Shown here one piece after another: positions 12,718-23,343 of a stretch of DNA of 64,000 bases; position 1 is the first letter of the stretch, and each line of letters opens with the position of its first letter. The notes beneath the pieces were generated by a model. The model saw only the letters and a list, made by a program, of their open reading frames with translations. It had not been told where the DNA came from and did no database searches. The stretch is from Mycolicibacterium litorale (lineage in GTDB: Bacteria; Actinomycetota; Actinomycetes; Mycobacteriales; Mycobacteriaceae), in the NCBI RefSeq assembly GCF_014218295.1, contig NZ_AP023287.1, forward strand, positions 620,001 to 684,000, written 5' to 3'. Both the position numbers and the translations under genes were made by a program.

Positions 12718-14030
12718 TACTCACTGAGTCGGGGCCACAGTCCCAGCGCCACCGCCACCGCCGCGATCACGCTGAGCGCGGCCGCACCCGCCGTCGCGCC
12801 CGACAGCACCCGCCGCGCGTTGAGGATGTCGTTGCGCAGTTGGCTGCGGCTCTGCTCGATCGCCTTGCCGAGCGCGTCGTTGAGCTTGTCGAACGCCGGG
12901 GTCGAATCGTCCTCACCCGTGCCGAGCGCGACCTGGGTGGCGGCCTGGTAGTTGCCGACCGCGATGTAGGCGTTGATGCGGTCGTCGGCGGCACGCCACC
13001 GGGCGAGCAGATCCTCGGCGGCGACCAGTTCGGTGCTGTCGATCGCGTCCTCGCGTGCGAGGTACTGCGACAGTTTCGTCTGCATCCCGTCGATCCGCTC
13101 GTAGTACGACTGTTTGCGGACCTCCTCGTCGCCGCGGCGGATCAAGGCCAGCGTCTCGTCGGCGCGTGCCTGCTGCGCGGTGATCGCCAGGGTGGTGATG
13201 GTCTTGAGCGATTCGGCCCCGGTGCCCTTGGCGCTGCGGCTGTCGGCGGTCGAGATCGTCAGCGCGGTCCCGACCCACAGCACCATGATCAGCACCGCCA
13301 GCCCGCCCGCGACGAAACCCATGTTGACCCGGCGCCGCGTCCGGCGGGCCAGCCAGCGGTTGGCGAACAGACCGAACAGCAGCGTGGCCAGGACCACCAG
13401 GATGACCGGCGCCGGGATGCGGGTCGACGCCGTCGTCTCCACTTCCACCTGCGCGGACGTGCGTTCGTAGAGGCGTTGCGCGTCGGGCAGGATCTGCGTC
13501 TGCATCAGCGACGAAGCCTCGGACAGGTAGGACGATCCGACCGGGTTGCCCGCCCGGTTGTTCGTCCGCGCCGTCTCCACCAGTCCGGTGTACACGGCGA
13601 GTTCGGCGTTGATGCGGCCGAGCAGCTGTACCAGCTCCTCGTCGGTGAGTCCGCTGGAGGCGCGGGTCAGCGCGACCGCGGCGTCGGTGATGGCCTGTTC
13701 GTATCGTTGCCGCACGTCACGCGGTTCGGTGCCGGCGATGAACGCGGTCGCGGCGGCGGCGTCGGCCACCGACAGCCGGCTGTAGAGTTCGCCCGCCGCG
13801 AACGACAGCGGTTCGGTGTGGTTGAGCACGGTGGTCAGCGCCTGCTGGCGGTCGTTGATCGTCGTCGACGTCGCGAAGGCACTGGCGACCGCGAGCGCGG
13901 AGAGCACGATGCCGATCGTGAGGATGCGGCCCGGAGTGGTCCACAGGAACCACCACCGCGGGTGGGCGGGAGTGGTCGGCGACCGGGACGCGAGCGGCTC
14001 GGTCGACGGGTGCGCCAACTCCACAGTCAC
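12711..14030 (-). CDS. glnX: Membrane sensor GlnX
   Basis: A membrane protein of 439 residues, ortholog of Rv0412c, reported to link the lipoprotein GlnH to cytosolic PknG. A cytoplasmic N-terminus is followed by a membrane helix near residue 35, a helical extracytoplasmic domain of about 140 residues, two central helices separated by a basic loop with RRTRRR, a second helical extracytoplasmic domain and a last helix near the C-terminus. The two external domains look like four-helix-bundle sensor domains of chemoreceptor type. The stop overlaps the first ATG of the duplicated glnH start region. It starts the operon glnX-glnH-pknG; only about 130 bases separate it from divergent mutT3. Confidence 0.9.
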   Translation of the reverse strand: MTVELAHPSTEPLASRSPTTPAHPRWWFLWTTPGRILTIGIVLSALAVASAFATSTTINDRQQALTTVLNHTEPLSFAAGELYSRLSVADAAAATAFIAGTEPRDVRQRYEQAITDAAVALTRASSGLTDEELVQLLGRINAELAVYTGLVETARTNNRAGNPVGSSYLSEASSLMQTQILPDAQRLYERTSAQVEVETTASTRIPAPVILVVLATLLFGLFANRWLARRTRRRVNMGFVAGGLAVLIMVLWVGTALTISTADSRSAKGTGAESLKTITTLAITAQQARADETLALIRRGDEEVRKQSYYERIDGMQTKLSQYLAREDAIDSTELVAAEDLLARWRAADDRINAYIAVGNYQAATQVALGTGEDDSTPAFDKLNDALGKAIEQSRSQLRNDILNARRVLSGATAGAAALSVIAAVAVALGLWPRLSEYR

Positions 14031-14162
14031 CTGTGCGCCGTCCTCATCTATCCGGCAACTTTCCGACCGTCCGACTCTATAAAAGAATCCTAAGAGGTTC
14101 TGTCACGGCTCGCGCTCAATCGAGCCGAGCCGTCGATCACGATGCCGCCCTATCCTGTACGG

Positions 14163-14669
14163 GTGCGTGGCGACGGTGACGGCTGGGTGTTCTCCGACAG
14201 CGGCGGCCGCTACTGGGGCCGGCACGGCGCCGCGGGTCTGCTGCTGCGCGCCCCGGGGCCCGACGGTTCGGCCGCCGTGCTGCTGCAGCACCGGGCGCCG
14301 TGGAGTCACCAGGGCGGGACATGGGGTCTGCCGGGTGGCGCCCGCGACAGCCACGAGACACCCGAACAGGCCGCCGTGCGGGAGGCCCACGAGGAAGCCG
14401 GCCTGACGGCCGATCAGCTCACCGTCCGGACGACGGTCGTGACCGCCGAGGTCGCGGGTTCCGGCGGCGCGTCGTGGACCTACACCACCGTGATCGCCGA
14501 CGCGCCCGCACTGCTGCGCACCGTGCCCAACCGGGAGAGCGCCGAACTGCGCTGGGTGCCCGAGGACGACGTGGACTCGTTGCCGCTGCACCCCGGTTTC
14601 GCGGCCAGCTGGCAGCGCCTCCGTACCGTCACCGCGACCATCCCGCTGCTGATCAACGGACAGCAGTGA
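14163..14669 (+). CDS. mutT3: NUDIX hydrolase MutT3
   Basis: A nucleotide-pool pyrophosphohydrolase, about 168 residues, ortholog of Rv0413. The Nudix box is intact: [12 protein letters not shown], then [11 protein letters not shown], satisfying G-x5-E-x7-R-E-x2-E-E-x-G. GTG 14163 is preferred over ATG 14142 for two reasons. Similarity to the tuberculosis protein starts at VRGDGDGWV. In addition, a -10-like TATCCT (14151-14156) lies 6 bases upstream of the GTG, which would make a leaderless transcript. The C-terminus is shorter than in M. tuberculosis, and its last 17 bases overlap the converging end of thiE. Confidence 0.88.
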   Translation: MRGDGDGWVFSDSGGRYWGRHGAAGLLLRAPGPDGSAAVLLQHRAPWSHQGGTWGLPGGARDSHETPEQAAVREAHEEAGLTADQLTVRTTVVTAEVAGSGGASWTYTTVIADAPALLRTVPNRESAELRWVPEDDVDSLPLHPGFAASWQRLRTVTATIPLLINGQQ

Positions 14670-15324
14670 GCGCCGCCTTGAGGCGCTGAGCCGCGGCCCG
14701 CGGATCGTCGGCGGCGGTGATCGCCCGCACCACCACGATCCGGCGGGCGCCCGCCGCGAGCACCTCCGGCAGGCGCGCCTCGTCGATCCCGCCGATCGCG
14801 AACCAGGGTTTGTCGGTGTGACGCGCGGCCGCCTCGCGCACCAGGTCCAGCCCCGGCGCCGGCCGCCCGGGTTTGGTGGGGGTCGGCCAGCACGGGCCCA
14901 CGCAGAAGTAGTCGACGTCCTCGGCGACCGCCGCTGCGACCTGAGCGCTGTCGTGGGTGGACCGGCCGATCAACGGGCGCGGGCCGACGATGCCGCGCGC
15001 CACCGGCAGCGGCAGATCGTCCTGGCCCAGGTGAAGCACGTCGGCGCCCGCTGCCAGCGCGATGTCGGCGCGGTCGTTGACGGCCAGCAGTGCACCGTGA
15101 CGGCGCGCGGCCTCGCCGAGCACCTCGAGGGCGGCCAGTTCCTGGCGCGCCTCCAGTGGGCCGAACCGCTGTTCACCGGGCGAGCCCTTGTCCCGCAGCT
15201 GGATCAGGTCGACGCCTCCGGCGAGTGCGGCGTCGGCGAATTCCGCGAGGTCTCCGCGCTCGCGGCGGGCGTCGGTGCACAGGTACAGCGCCGCCGCTCG
15301 GAGGCGGTCGAGGGGTTCACGCAC
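14653..15324 (-). CDS. thiE: Thiamin-phosphate synthase
   Basis: Joins HMP pyrophosphate and thiazole phosphate to give thiamin phosphate. A TIM-barrel protein of 223 residues with the family motifs [26 protein letters not shown] and [13 protein letters not shown], and a C-terminal IGGI phosphate-binding turn. GTG 15324 fits the start of the tuberculosis protein (Rv0414c). An extension to 15441 is open but would run through the riboswitch on the other strand and is not credible. It is transcribed divergently from thiO, and its own upstream region (15325-15351) is very short. Confidence 0.94.
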   Translation of the reverse strand: MREPLDRLRAAALYLCTDARRERGDLAEFADAALAGGVDLIQLRDKGSPGEQRFGPLEARQELAALEVLGEAARRHGALLAVNDRADIALAAGADVLHLGQDDLPLPVARGIVGPRPLIGRSTHDSAQVAAAVAEDVDYFCVGPCWPTPTKPGRPAPGLDLVREAAARHTDKPWFAIGGIDEARLPEVLAAGARRIVVVRAITAADDPRAAAQRLKAALTAVR

Positions 15325-15351
15325 ACGGCGACGGTAGCGCCTCGGCACGGG

Positions 15352-15357
15352 TAGGGT
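15352..15357 (+). promoter_or_regulatory. -10 element of the thiO transcript
   Basis: TAGGGT fits the mycobacterial TAnnnT consensus and would place transcription start near 15364, exactly at the 5' end of the TPP riboswitch. No clear -35 box was assigned. Confidence 0.5.
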
Positions 15358-15363
15358 GGTTGG

Positions 15364-15461
15364 CCACACGGGAGTCCCGGGATGGCGGGACTGAGAGTGG
15401 GCCCGATACCGGCCCTTACCGTCGGACCTGATCCGGGTCATGCCGGCGAAGGGAGGTGCTC
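15364..15461 (+). promoter_or_regulatory. TPP riboswitch (THI element) upstream of thiO
   Basis: The conserved blocks of the thiamin pyrophosphate aptamer appear in order: ACGGGAGTCCC (about 15368), GGACTGAGAGTGGGC (about 15388-15402), ACCCTTACCG-like pairing and GGACCTGATCCGGGTCATGC followed by CGGCGAAGGGAGG (to 15456). The ribosome binding site GGGAGG (15451-15456) lies at the 3' edge of the aptamer, 5 bases before the thiO ATG. Ligand binding should hide it, so control of translation initiation is most likely. No separate terminator hairpin fits before the start codon. Confidence 0.93.
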
Positions 15462-16474
15462 ATGCAGCCTTTCGGATCACTGGCCGTCATCGGTGGCGGT
15501 GTCATCGGCCTCTCGGTCGCGCGCCGTGCCGCACTCGACGGCTGGTCGGTGCGGGTGCACCGCAGCCCCGAGAAGGGGGCGTCGTGGGTCGCGGGCGGGA
15601 TGCTCGCCCCGCACAGCGAGGGCTGGCCCGGCGAGCACGAACTGCTGCGCATCGGACTGGACTCGCTGCGGCTGTGGCACGGGGGTTTCCTCGACGGGCT
15701 GCCCGACGGTGTCGTCACGGCCCGCGAGTCGCTGGTGGTGGCCGTGGACCGCGCCGACGCCGTCGACCTTCGGACCGTCGGCGAATGGCTGGCCGCGCAG
15801 GGGCATCCGGTCACGCTCACCACGGCGGCCCGTGACATCGAACCGCTGTTGGCGCAGGGCATCCGGCACGGTTTCGTCGCCGACACCGAACTGGCCGTCG
15901 ACAACCGAGCCGTCGTCGAGGCGCTGGAGGCGCACTGCGACGCGCTCGGGGTGCGGTGGGCCCCGCCGGTCACCACGCTCGCCGAGACCGACGACGCCGA
16001 CCTGCGGGTGGTGGCCAACGGCATCGACGCACCCGCGCTGTGGCCGGGGCTGCCGATCCGCCCGGTCAAGGGGGAGGTGCTGCGGCTGCGCTGGCGCCGC
16101 GGCTGCATGCCCGTCCCGCGCCGGGTGGTCCGGGCCAGGGTGCACGGCAGGCAGGTGTACCTGGTGCCGCGGGCCGACGGCGTGGTGGTCGGCGCCACCC
16201 AGTACGAGCACGGCCGTGACACCGCACCGGCGGTGACCGGGGTGCGTGATCTGCTCGACGATGCCTGCACGGTCATGCCGGCACTCGGCGAATACGAGTT
16301 CGCCGAATGCGCGGCGGGGCTGCGGCCCATGACGCCCGACGGGCGGCCGATCGTCGAGCGGCTCGACGAGCGCACACTGGTGGCGGCCGGCCACGGACGC
16401 AACGGCTTCCTGCTCGCGCCGTGGACCGCCGAACGGATCGCCACCGAACTGCGAACGACTGTGGGAGTCAGCAC

Positions 16475-16478
<4 letters not shown>
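15462..16478 (+). CDS. thiO: FAD-dependent glycine oxidase ThiO
   Basis: Oxidises glycine to the imine used for the thiazole moiety of thiamin. A protein of 338 residues of the DAO family, with the dinucleotide-binding motif VIGGGVIGLS at the N-terminus, an early WVAGGMLAPHSE stretch and a C-terminal FAD contact in AAGHGRNGFLLAP. ATG 15462 has ideal spacing from GGGAGG; a GTG at 15456 falls inside that Shine-Dalgarno sequence and is rejected. The stop overlaps the thiS ATG (ATGA). First gene of the riboswitch-controlled run. Confidence 0.94.
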
Positions 16479-18173
<1,695 letters not shown>

Positions 18174-18181
<8 letters not shown>

Positions 18182-19076
18182 ACTCAACGGGCTGACGAAG
18201 CGGTTCGGCCGGGTCAGCGCCGTCGACGACCTCACGTGTTCGATCGAGGCGGGTGTCGTCACCGGGTTCCTCGGCCCCAACGGTGCGGGCAAGTCCACCA
18301 CGATGCGGATGATCCTGGGGTTGGACCGCCCGACCGCGGGGACGGCCACGGTCGAGGGCCGTCCCTACCGGGAGCTGAAGCACCCGCTGCGGACGGTGGG
18401 TGCGCTGCTCGACGCCCGCCAGCTCCATCCGAACCGCACCGCGCGGGCCCACCTGCGGTGGATCGCGGCGAGCAACGCGCTGCCGCGCACCCGGATCGAC
18501 GAGGTCCTCGACATGGTGGGGCTCACCGAGGCCGCCGACAAACACGCCGGAACCTTCTCGCTGGGCATGTCGCAGCGGCTGGGAATCGCCGCCGCACTGC
18601 TCGGCGACCCGCCGGTGCTGCTGTTCGACGAACCGGTCAACGGCCTGGACCCGGAAGGGATCCGGTGGATCCGCACGCTGATGCGGAGCCTGGCCGGGGA
18701 GGGGCGCACGGTGTTCGTGTCCAGCCATCTGCTCGCCGAGATGGCCCAGACCGCCGACCGGTTGCTTGTCATCGGGCGGGGCAGGCTGATCGCGGCGACC
18801 ACGACCGGCGACTTCCTCGACCGGTCCGGGCTGGACACCGTGCGCGTCCGGTCACCGCACCGGGACAGGTTGTGCGAGGTACTGGCGCAGGCCGGGTTGT
18901 CCGCGGCGGTCGAGGATTCGGCCGTCCTGGTGCGGGGTGCGACGACCGAACAGATCGGTGACCTGGCGGCCCGCCACGGCGTCACGCTGCACGAGCTGAG
19001 CGTGCAGCGCGCCTCCCTGGAGGAGGCCTACCTCAGCCTGACCGACGCGGCCGTCGACTACCGGGCCCGCTCATGA
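18174..19076 (+). CDS. ABC transporter ATP-binding protein
   Basis: A protein of 300 residues of the drug/lipid exporter (DRA-type) class: Walker A GPNGAGKST, Q-loop region, a signature-like LGMSQRLGIAAALL, Walker B VLLFDEP, and an H-loop SSHLLAEM. The C-terminal 80 residues form the usual accessory domain of this class. GTG 18174 overlaps the SGNH gene by 8 bases. It pairs with the permease encoded 4 bases into its end. Substrate not predictable; the class handles antibiotics, lipids or cell-envelope molecules. Confidence 0.9.
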
Positions 19077-19816
19077 CGATCAGGGCCGAGCAGATCAAAC
19101 TCGCCACCACGCGCTCACCGTTGTGGACGGTGGCCGGCGTCGTGGTGCTGAGCCTCGGGCTTGCGGCGATACAGGGTTCGGTCGGCAGCCTGTCGATCCC
19201 CGTCGAACCCGAACGCGCGGCGACCGGCGTCGCGACGTTCGGCGTTCCCGTCCTGATGATCCTCGCCGCGCTCAGCGTCACCGGTGAGTACCGCACCGGG
19301 ATGATCCGGGCGACGTTCCTCGCCGTTCCGAACCGGACCCGGGTGCTGGCCGCCAAGGCCGTCGTCGCCGCGGTGTTCGCCGGATTCTGGACCGGGGTCA
19401 TGACCGTGGCGTCGGCTCTCACGGTAGGGGCGGTCGGCAGCGAGCGGCAGGGTGCGCAGCTCGCGCTGTCGCAACCCGGAGTCTGGCGCACGGTCGCGGC
19501 GATCACGCTGTACGCGATGCTGGGATCCGTTCTGGCCGTGGGCCTTGGCGCGCTGATCCGGCACAGCGCAGGCGTCATCGCGGTACTGCTGCTGTTGCCC
19601 TTCGTGGTGGAGCCGCTGCTGGGTGCGCTGCCGCAGATCGGTCAACGGGTGGGCCCGCTGCTGCCGTTCACCAATGCCAACGCCTTCACCGAGGTGCCGT
19701 CGTTGCGGACGGTGTCGATGTGGTGGGGGCCGGTCGGGTCGCTGGCCTACTTCGCGGCCGTGGTCGCGGTGGTGTTCGCGGTCGCGCTCGTCGACGTCAA
19801 CCGCCGCGACCCGTGA
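19073..19816 (+). CDS. ABC-2 type transporter permease
   Basis: A protein of 247 residues with six hydrophobic helices and the ABC-2 layout (a helix near 20-40, a long loop with TGEYRTGMIRATFLAVPNR, then paired helices). This TGEYR-type cytoplasmic stretch is typical of permeases working with DRA-type ATPases. ATGA overlap with the ATPase gene. It is the last gene of the run beginning at the TPP riboswitch; an 88-base gap and a new promoter follow. Confidence 0.88.
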   Translation: MTIRAEQIKLATTRSPLWTVAGVVVLSLGLAAIQGSVGSLSIPVEPERAATGVATFGVPVLMILAALSVTGEYRTGMIRATFLAVPNRTRVLAAKAVVAAVFAGFWTGVMTVASALTVGAVGSERQGAQLALSQPGVWRTVAAITLYAMLGSVLAVGLGALIRHSAGVIAVLLLLPFVVEPLLGALPQIGQRVGPLLPFTNANAFTEVPSLRTVSMWWGPVGSLAYFAAVVAVVFAVALVDVNRRDP

Positions 19817-19900
19817 GCGTCGATCCGTGTGACCGCCGTGGCGTAGCGATCGCGCCGGGCGATTCAGCTGCGGTTCGGCCGCGCACACAGCTGCAGCCGC

Positions 19901-19906
19901 TAACGT
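19901..19906 (+). promoter_or_regulatory. -10 element of lpqL, leaderless arrangement
   Basis: TAACGT lies 7 bases upstream of ATG 19914, so transcription would begin at the start codon itself. No Shine-Dalgarno sequence is visible, which agrees with a leaderless mRNA. Confidence 0.5.
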
Positions 19907-19913
19907 GGATGCA

Positions 19914-21419
19914 ATGGTGCGCAAGATGCTGGTGGTGCTGTCGGTTGCGGCCGTCACGGTGGGGTCGGCCGGCTGCGGGCGCGACGAGGCGCCGGCCCCG
20001 GCTCCCGCGTTGCCCACCCAGGAGACCGCGCCCGCCGCTGTCGACTTCGGCAACGCACTGCGGGACAAGGTGACCGTCGACGCGATGATGGGGCACCTCA
20101 CCGAGTTCCAGGAGATCGCCGACGCGCACGGCGGCAACCGCGCCCTGGGTACCCCGGGATACGACGCCAGCGTCGACTATGTGGCGAACGCGTTGCGGGA
20201 CAGGGGATTCGACGTCCAGACCCCCGACTTCGAGGTCCGGCTGCCGTTCGCTGAGAAGCCACAACTGAGCGTCGCGGGCCGCGCCATCGAGGCGATCCCG
20301 CTGGAGTACACGATCGGCACCGCCCCGCAGGGCGTGTCCGGTCCGCTGGTGGCGGCCCCCGTCGACGACTCACCGGGTTGCACGGCGACCGACTACGACG
20401 GCCTGCCGGTGCAGGGTGCGGTGGTGCTGGTGGACCGCGGGGAGTGTCCGTTCGCGATCAAACAGGCGATCGCCGCACAGCGGGGCGCGGTGGCGATGGT
20501 GGTGGTCAACAACGTCGACGGCGACCTCGTCAGCGGCACCCTCGGCGACGACACCGACGTCAAGATCCCCGCCGTGGGCATCACCAGAGACCTCGGGGCC
20601 GAACTGCGCGACGCCCCCGGTCCGACGACCCTGCGACTGGAGGCCGGGGTGCGCACCGAGCGCACCCGCAACGTCATCGCCCAGACCAAGACCGGATCCA
20701 CCGCGGACGTCGTGATGGTCGGCGCGCACCTCGACAGCGTGCCCGAGGGGCCCGGCATCAACGACAACGGATCGGGTGTGGCGGCGGTACTCGAGACCGC
20801 CCTGCAACTCGGCGCCGAACCGGAGGTGCGCAACGCGGTGCGGTTCGGTTTCTGGGGCGCCGAGGAGCAGGGCCTGCTCGGGTCGCAGGACTACACCGAG
20901 TCGCTCGACGAAGACGAGCTCAAGGACATCGCGCTCTACCTCAACTTCGACATGCTGGGTTCACCGAATCCCGGGTATTTCACCTACGACGGCGACCAGT
21001 CCGCACCGCCGAACCCCGAGGCGGGCACGCCCCGGGTGCCGGAAGGCTCCGCGGGCATCGAACGCACGCTGGCCCAGTACCTCGACGACGCCGGCAAGCC
21101 GGCCGAGGACACCAGCTTCGACGGCCGCTCGGACTACGACGGCTTCACACTCGCCGGCATCCCGGCGGGCGGATTGTTCTCCGGCGCCGAGGAGAAGAAG
21201 ACATCCGAGCAGGCCGAGCGCTGGGGTGGTGAGGCCGACCAGCCCTTCGACCCCAACTATCACAAGAAGGAGGACGATCTCGGGCACATCGACCGCACCG
21301 CGATGGAGATCAACGGCGGCGGCGTCGCCTACGCGGTCGGGCTGTATGCCCAGGATCAGCGCGGGCGCAACGGCATTCCACTCCGCGACGATCGCACTCG
21401 CCACCCCACCGGCGACTGA
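19914..21419 (+). CDS. lpqL: M28 aminopeptidase lipoprotein LpqL
   Basis: An exported zinc aminopeptidase of about 501 residues, ortholog of Rv0418. A lipoprotein signal with lipobox GSAGC is followed by an M28 domain interrupted by a PA (protease-associated) insert (VVLVDRGECPFAIKQ). Zinc and catalytic residues are visible: HLDSVPEGPGINDNGSG (His and bridging Asp), GAEEQGLLGS (catalytic Glu pair), FDMLGSPNPGY (Asp) and NYHKKEDD (His). ATG 19914 is preferred over GTG 19905 because of the -10 box spacing. TGATG overlap with its tandem paralogue. Confidence 0.92.
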   Translation: MVRKMLVVLSVAAVTVGSAGCGRDEAPAPAPALPTQETAPAAVDFGNALRDKVTVDAMMGHLTEFQEIADAHGGNRALGTPGYDASVDYVANALRDRGFDVQTPDFEVRLPFAEKPQLSVAGRAIEAIPLEYTIGTAPQGVSGPLVAAPVDDSPGCTATDYDGLPVQGAVVLVDRGECPFAIKQAIAAQRGAVAMVVVNNVDGDLVSGTLGDDTDVKIPAVGITRDLGAELRDAPGPTTLRLEAGVRTERTRNVIAQTKTGSTADVVMVGAHLDSVPEGPGINDNGSGVAAVLETALQLGAEPEVRNAVRFGFWGAEEQGLLGSQDYTESLDEDELKDIALYLNFDMLGSPNPGYFTYDGDQSAPPNPEAGTPRVPEGSAGIERTLAQYLDDAGKPAEDTSFDGRSDYDGFTLAGIPAGGLFSGAEEKKTSEQAERWGGEADQPFDPNYHKKEDDLGHIDRTAMEINGGGVAYAVGLYAQDQRGRNGIPLRDDRTRHPTGD

Positions 21420-22858
21420 TGCGCCTCCGCTGGGCCGTCATCGCCGCGACGGCGGTACTCGTCACCGCCTGTTCCTCACCGCCTCCGCCGCCGGTCGATC
21501 TCGCCGTCGACCTGCCGGCCAAGATCGGCATGAATGCGCTCTACACCCACCTGGAGGCGTTGCAAGACATCGCCGAACGCCACGGCGGTAACCGCGCCCA
21601 GGGCACGCCGGGCTTCGATGCGAGCGTCGACTACGTCGCAGGGTTGTTGCGGGACAAAGGCTTCGACGTCCAGACCCCGGATTTCGACCGCTATGGCGGT
21701 ACCCGCGGCGGTGCGCCGCTGTTGACCGTCAACGGCCGCGGCCATCCGGTGGACAAGGCGTCGTTGCTGGTCGACACCGGTCCCGCGGGCGTCACCGCCG
21801 TCACGTTGCGTCCGGTGAAGGCGGCCGGATGCACCCCGGCCGACTATGGCCGCACCGATGTCCGCCGCGCGATCGCGGTCGTCGACGACACCGGATGCTC
21901 GGTCGTCACCAAGCACAACGCCGCCACCGCCCGAGGCGCCGTCGGGATGCTCGTGGTCACTTCCCGCGCCGACGGCAGCCCGCCCGGGCTGTTCACGCCG
22001 GGCTACTACCGCGAACTCACCATCCCGGTCGGGGTCATCGGTGCCGATGTGAACGCGGCGCTGCGGCGCACCACCGCGCCGGTGCGACTGCGCCTCGACG
22101 GCAGCCCGGTGCTGGCGAAGTCGCGAAACGTGCTGGCGCAGACCAAGACCGGGGACACGCGCAATGTGGTGATGGCCGGGGCGCACCTCGACAGCGTGGC
22201 AGGCGGACCCGGTATCAACGACAACGGCACGGGCGTGGCCGCGGTACTGGAGACAGCGCTGCAGCTGGGTGGTTCTCCTCAGGTGGACAACGCCGTGCGG
22301 TTCGCGTTCTGGGGATCCGAGGAGATCGGCCTGGAAGGGTCGCGCGCCTACATCCGTGGCCTCGACGCCGAGCACCTCGACGACATCGCGCTGTACGTGA
22401 ACGTCGACATGCTCGGCTCGCCCAACGCCGGATACTTCACCTACGACGGCGACCAGTCCGCAGCCACCGCGCCGATGCCCGTCCCGGAGGGGTCGGCGGG
22501 TGTCGAACGGCTGCTCGCCGCATACCTCAACACCGCAGGCGTGCGGCCGGCCGACATGCCGTTGGGCAATGCCACCGACTACGAACCGTTCCTCGCCGCA
22601 GGCGTCCCGATCGGCGGCCTGACCACCGGTGCGGCACAACAGAAGACACCGGTGCAGGCGCGGCTGTGGGGTGGGCGGGCGGCCGCGGCGTTCGATCCGA
22701 ACTACCACACCAGGCGCGACACCGTCGACAACGTCGACCGTCGGGCCCTGAGCATCATGGCCCCGGGCGTGGCGTTCGCGGTCGGCACCTACGCACAGTC
22801 CATCGACGGCGCCAACGGGGTGCCCGCCCGCGACGAACGCGACCGCACGGTGCCGTAG
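21419..22858 (+). CDS. Second M28 aminopeptidase lipoprotein, tandem paralogue of LpqL
   Basis: A protein of 479 residues sharing with the preceding gene the segments HGGNRA, VDYVA, DVQTPDF, GAHLDSV, GGPGINDNG, WGSEEIGLEGS, VDMLGSPNAGYFTYDGDQSA and the final NYHTRRDTVD. Zinc and catalytic residues are therefore conserved. The signal peptide ends in a VTACSS lipobox. The PA insert is more divergent than the catalytic core. It arose by tandem duplication and is coupled to lpqL by TGATG. It is not the LpqM of M. tuberculosis, which as far as I recall is a different metallopeptidase family. Confidence 0.88.
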   Translation: MRLRWAVIAATAVLVTACSSPPPPPVDLAVDLPAKIGMNALYTHLEALQDIAERHGGNRAQGTPGFDASVDYVAGLLRDKGFDVQTPDFDRYGGTRGGAPLLTVNGRGHPVDKASLLVDTGPAGVTAVTLRPVKAAGCTPADYGRTDVRRAIAVVDDTGCSVVTKHNAATARGAVGMLVVTSRADGSPPGLFTPGYYRELTIPVGVIGADVNAALRRTTAPVRLRLDGSPVLAKSRNVLAQTKTGDTRNVVMAGAHLDSVAGGPGINDNGTGVAAVLETALQLGGSPQVDNAVRFAFWGSEEIGLEGSRAYIRGLDAEHLDDIALYVNVDMLGSPNAGYFTYDGDQSAATAPMPVPEGSAGVERLLAAYLNTAGVRPADMPLGNATDYEPFLAAGVPIGGLTTGAAQQKTPVQARLWGGRAAAAFDPNYHTRRDTVDNVDRRALSIMAPGVAFAVGTYAQSIDGANGVPARDERDRTVP

Positions 22859-23343
22859 CCCCTACCGAAACCGTCGTTGACACGAGCGCCGCCCTCGACA
22901 GCGAACTGGACATCTGGATCGATTTGTCGAACGCGGGTTGCTGCTCCCGGCCGAGCCGGGCGCCGAGCGGGTAGCCGGTCCACGACGGGTGAGTCACCTC
23001 ATAGCGGCGGGGCAAAGGTGAGCCAGGCCATAGCGGTGCCGGTTACCGACCGGTAATACGTGGTGCGGTGTCGGCTTCGGCCGCGTCAGCGAACATCGCT
23101 GAGGTGGGGGACGCCCCGCGTCGCCTTTGCGCGCCGACTGGATGGTTGTCGTCGCAAACAGTTAGCCGAGCGCAGCGCAGTACCGCCGCAGCGGGCTCGT
23201 CAGCTACCTTCGTTTCCTGGATAGGCTTGGCGAGGCCGACGGTCGGCACAACTGTCGACGCGCTGATCTGCGAATTCACTCTTGTTTTTAACTTACTCTC
23301 AGGTAGGTTTTTCGGCGGGGTGGGGCTGAGCAAAGGAGAATTC
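22859..23343. other. 485-bp intergenic region with short repeats, no gene seen
   Basis: No convincing coding frame. Two imperfect direct copies of GTGAG-T/C-CA...CATAGCGG lie at 22989-23007 and 23018-23036 (29-bp period). An inverted repeat TTACC-GACC-GGTAA at 23043-23056 resembles a repressor operator. The last 70 bases turn AT-rich (TTGTTTTTAACTTACTCTC) and probably carry the promoter of the following gene. A strong AAAGGAG ribosome binding site ends the region. Confidence 0.5.

Noticed and set aside
23068..23343. N-terminal extension of the secreted protein
   Set aside because: A strong ribosome site and a signal sequence begin at 23344; the extension has no family resemblance and crosses the probable promoter.
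22859..23343. tRNA or small structured RNA in the intergenic region
   Set aside because: No cloverleaf, CCA-end pattern or known RNA family motif was recognised by eye; only short repeats are visible.
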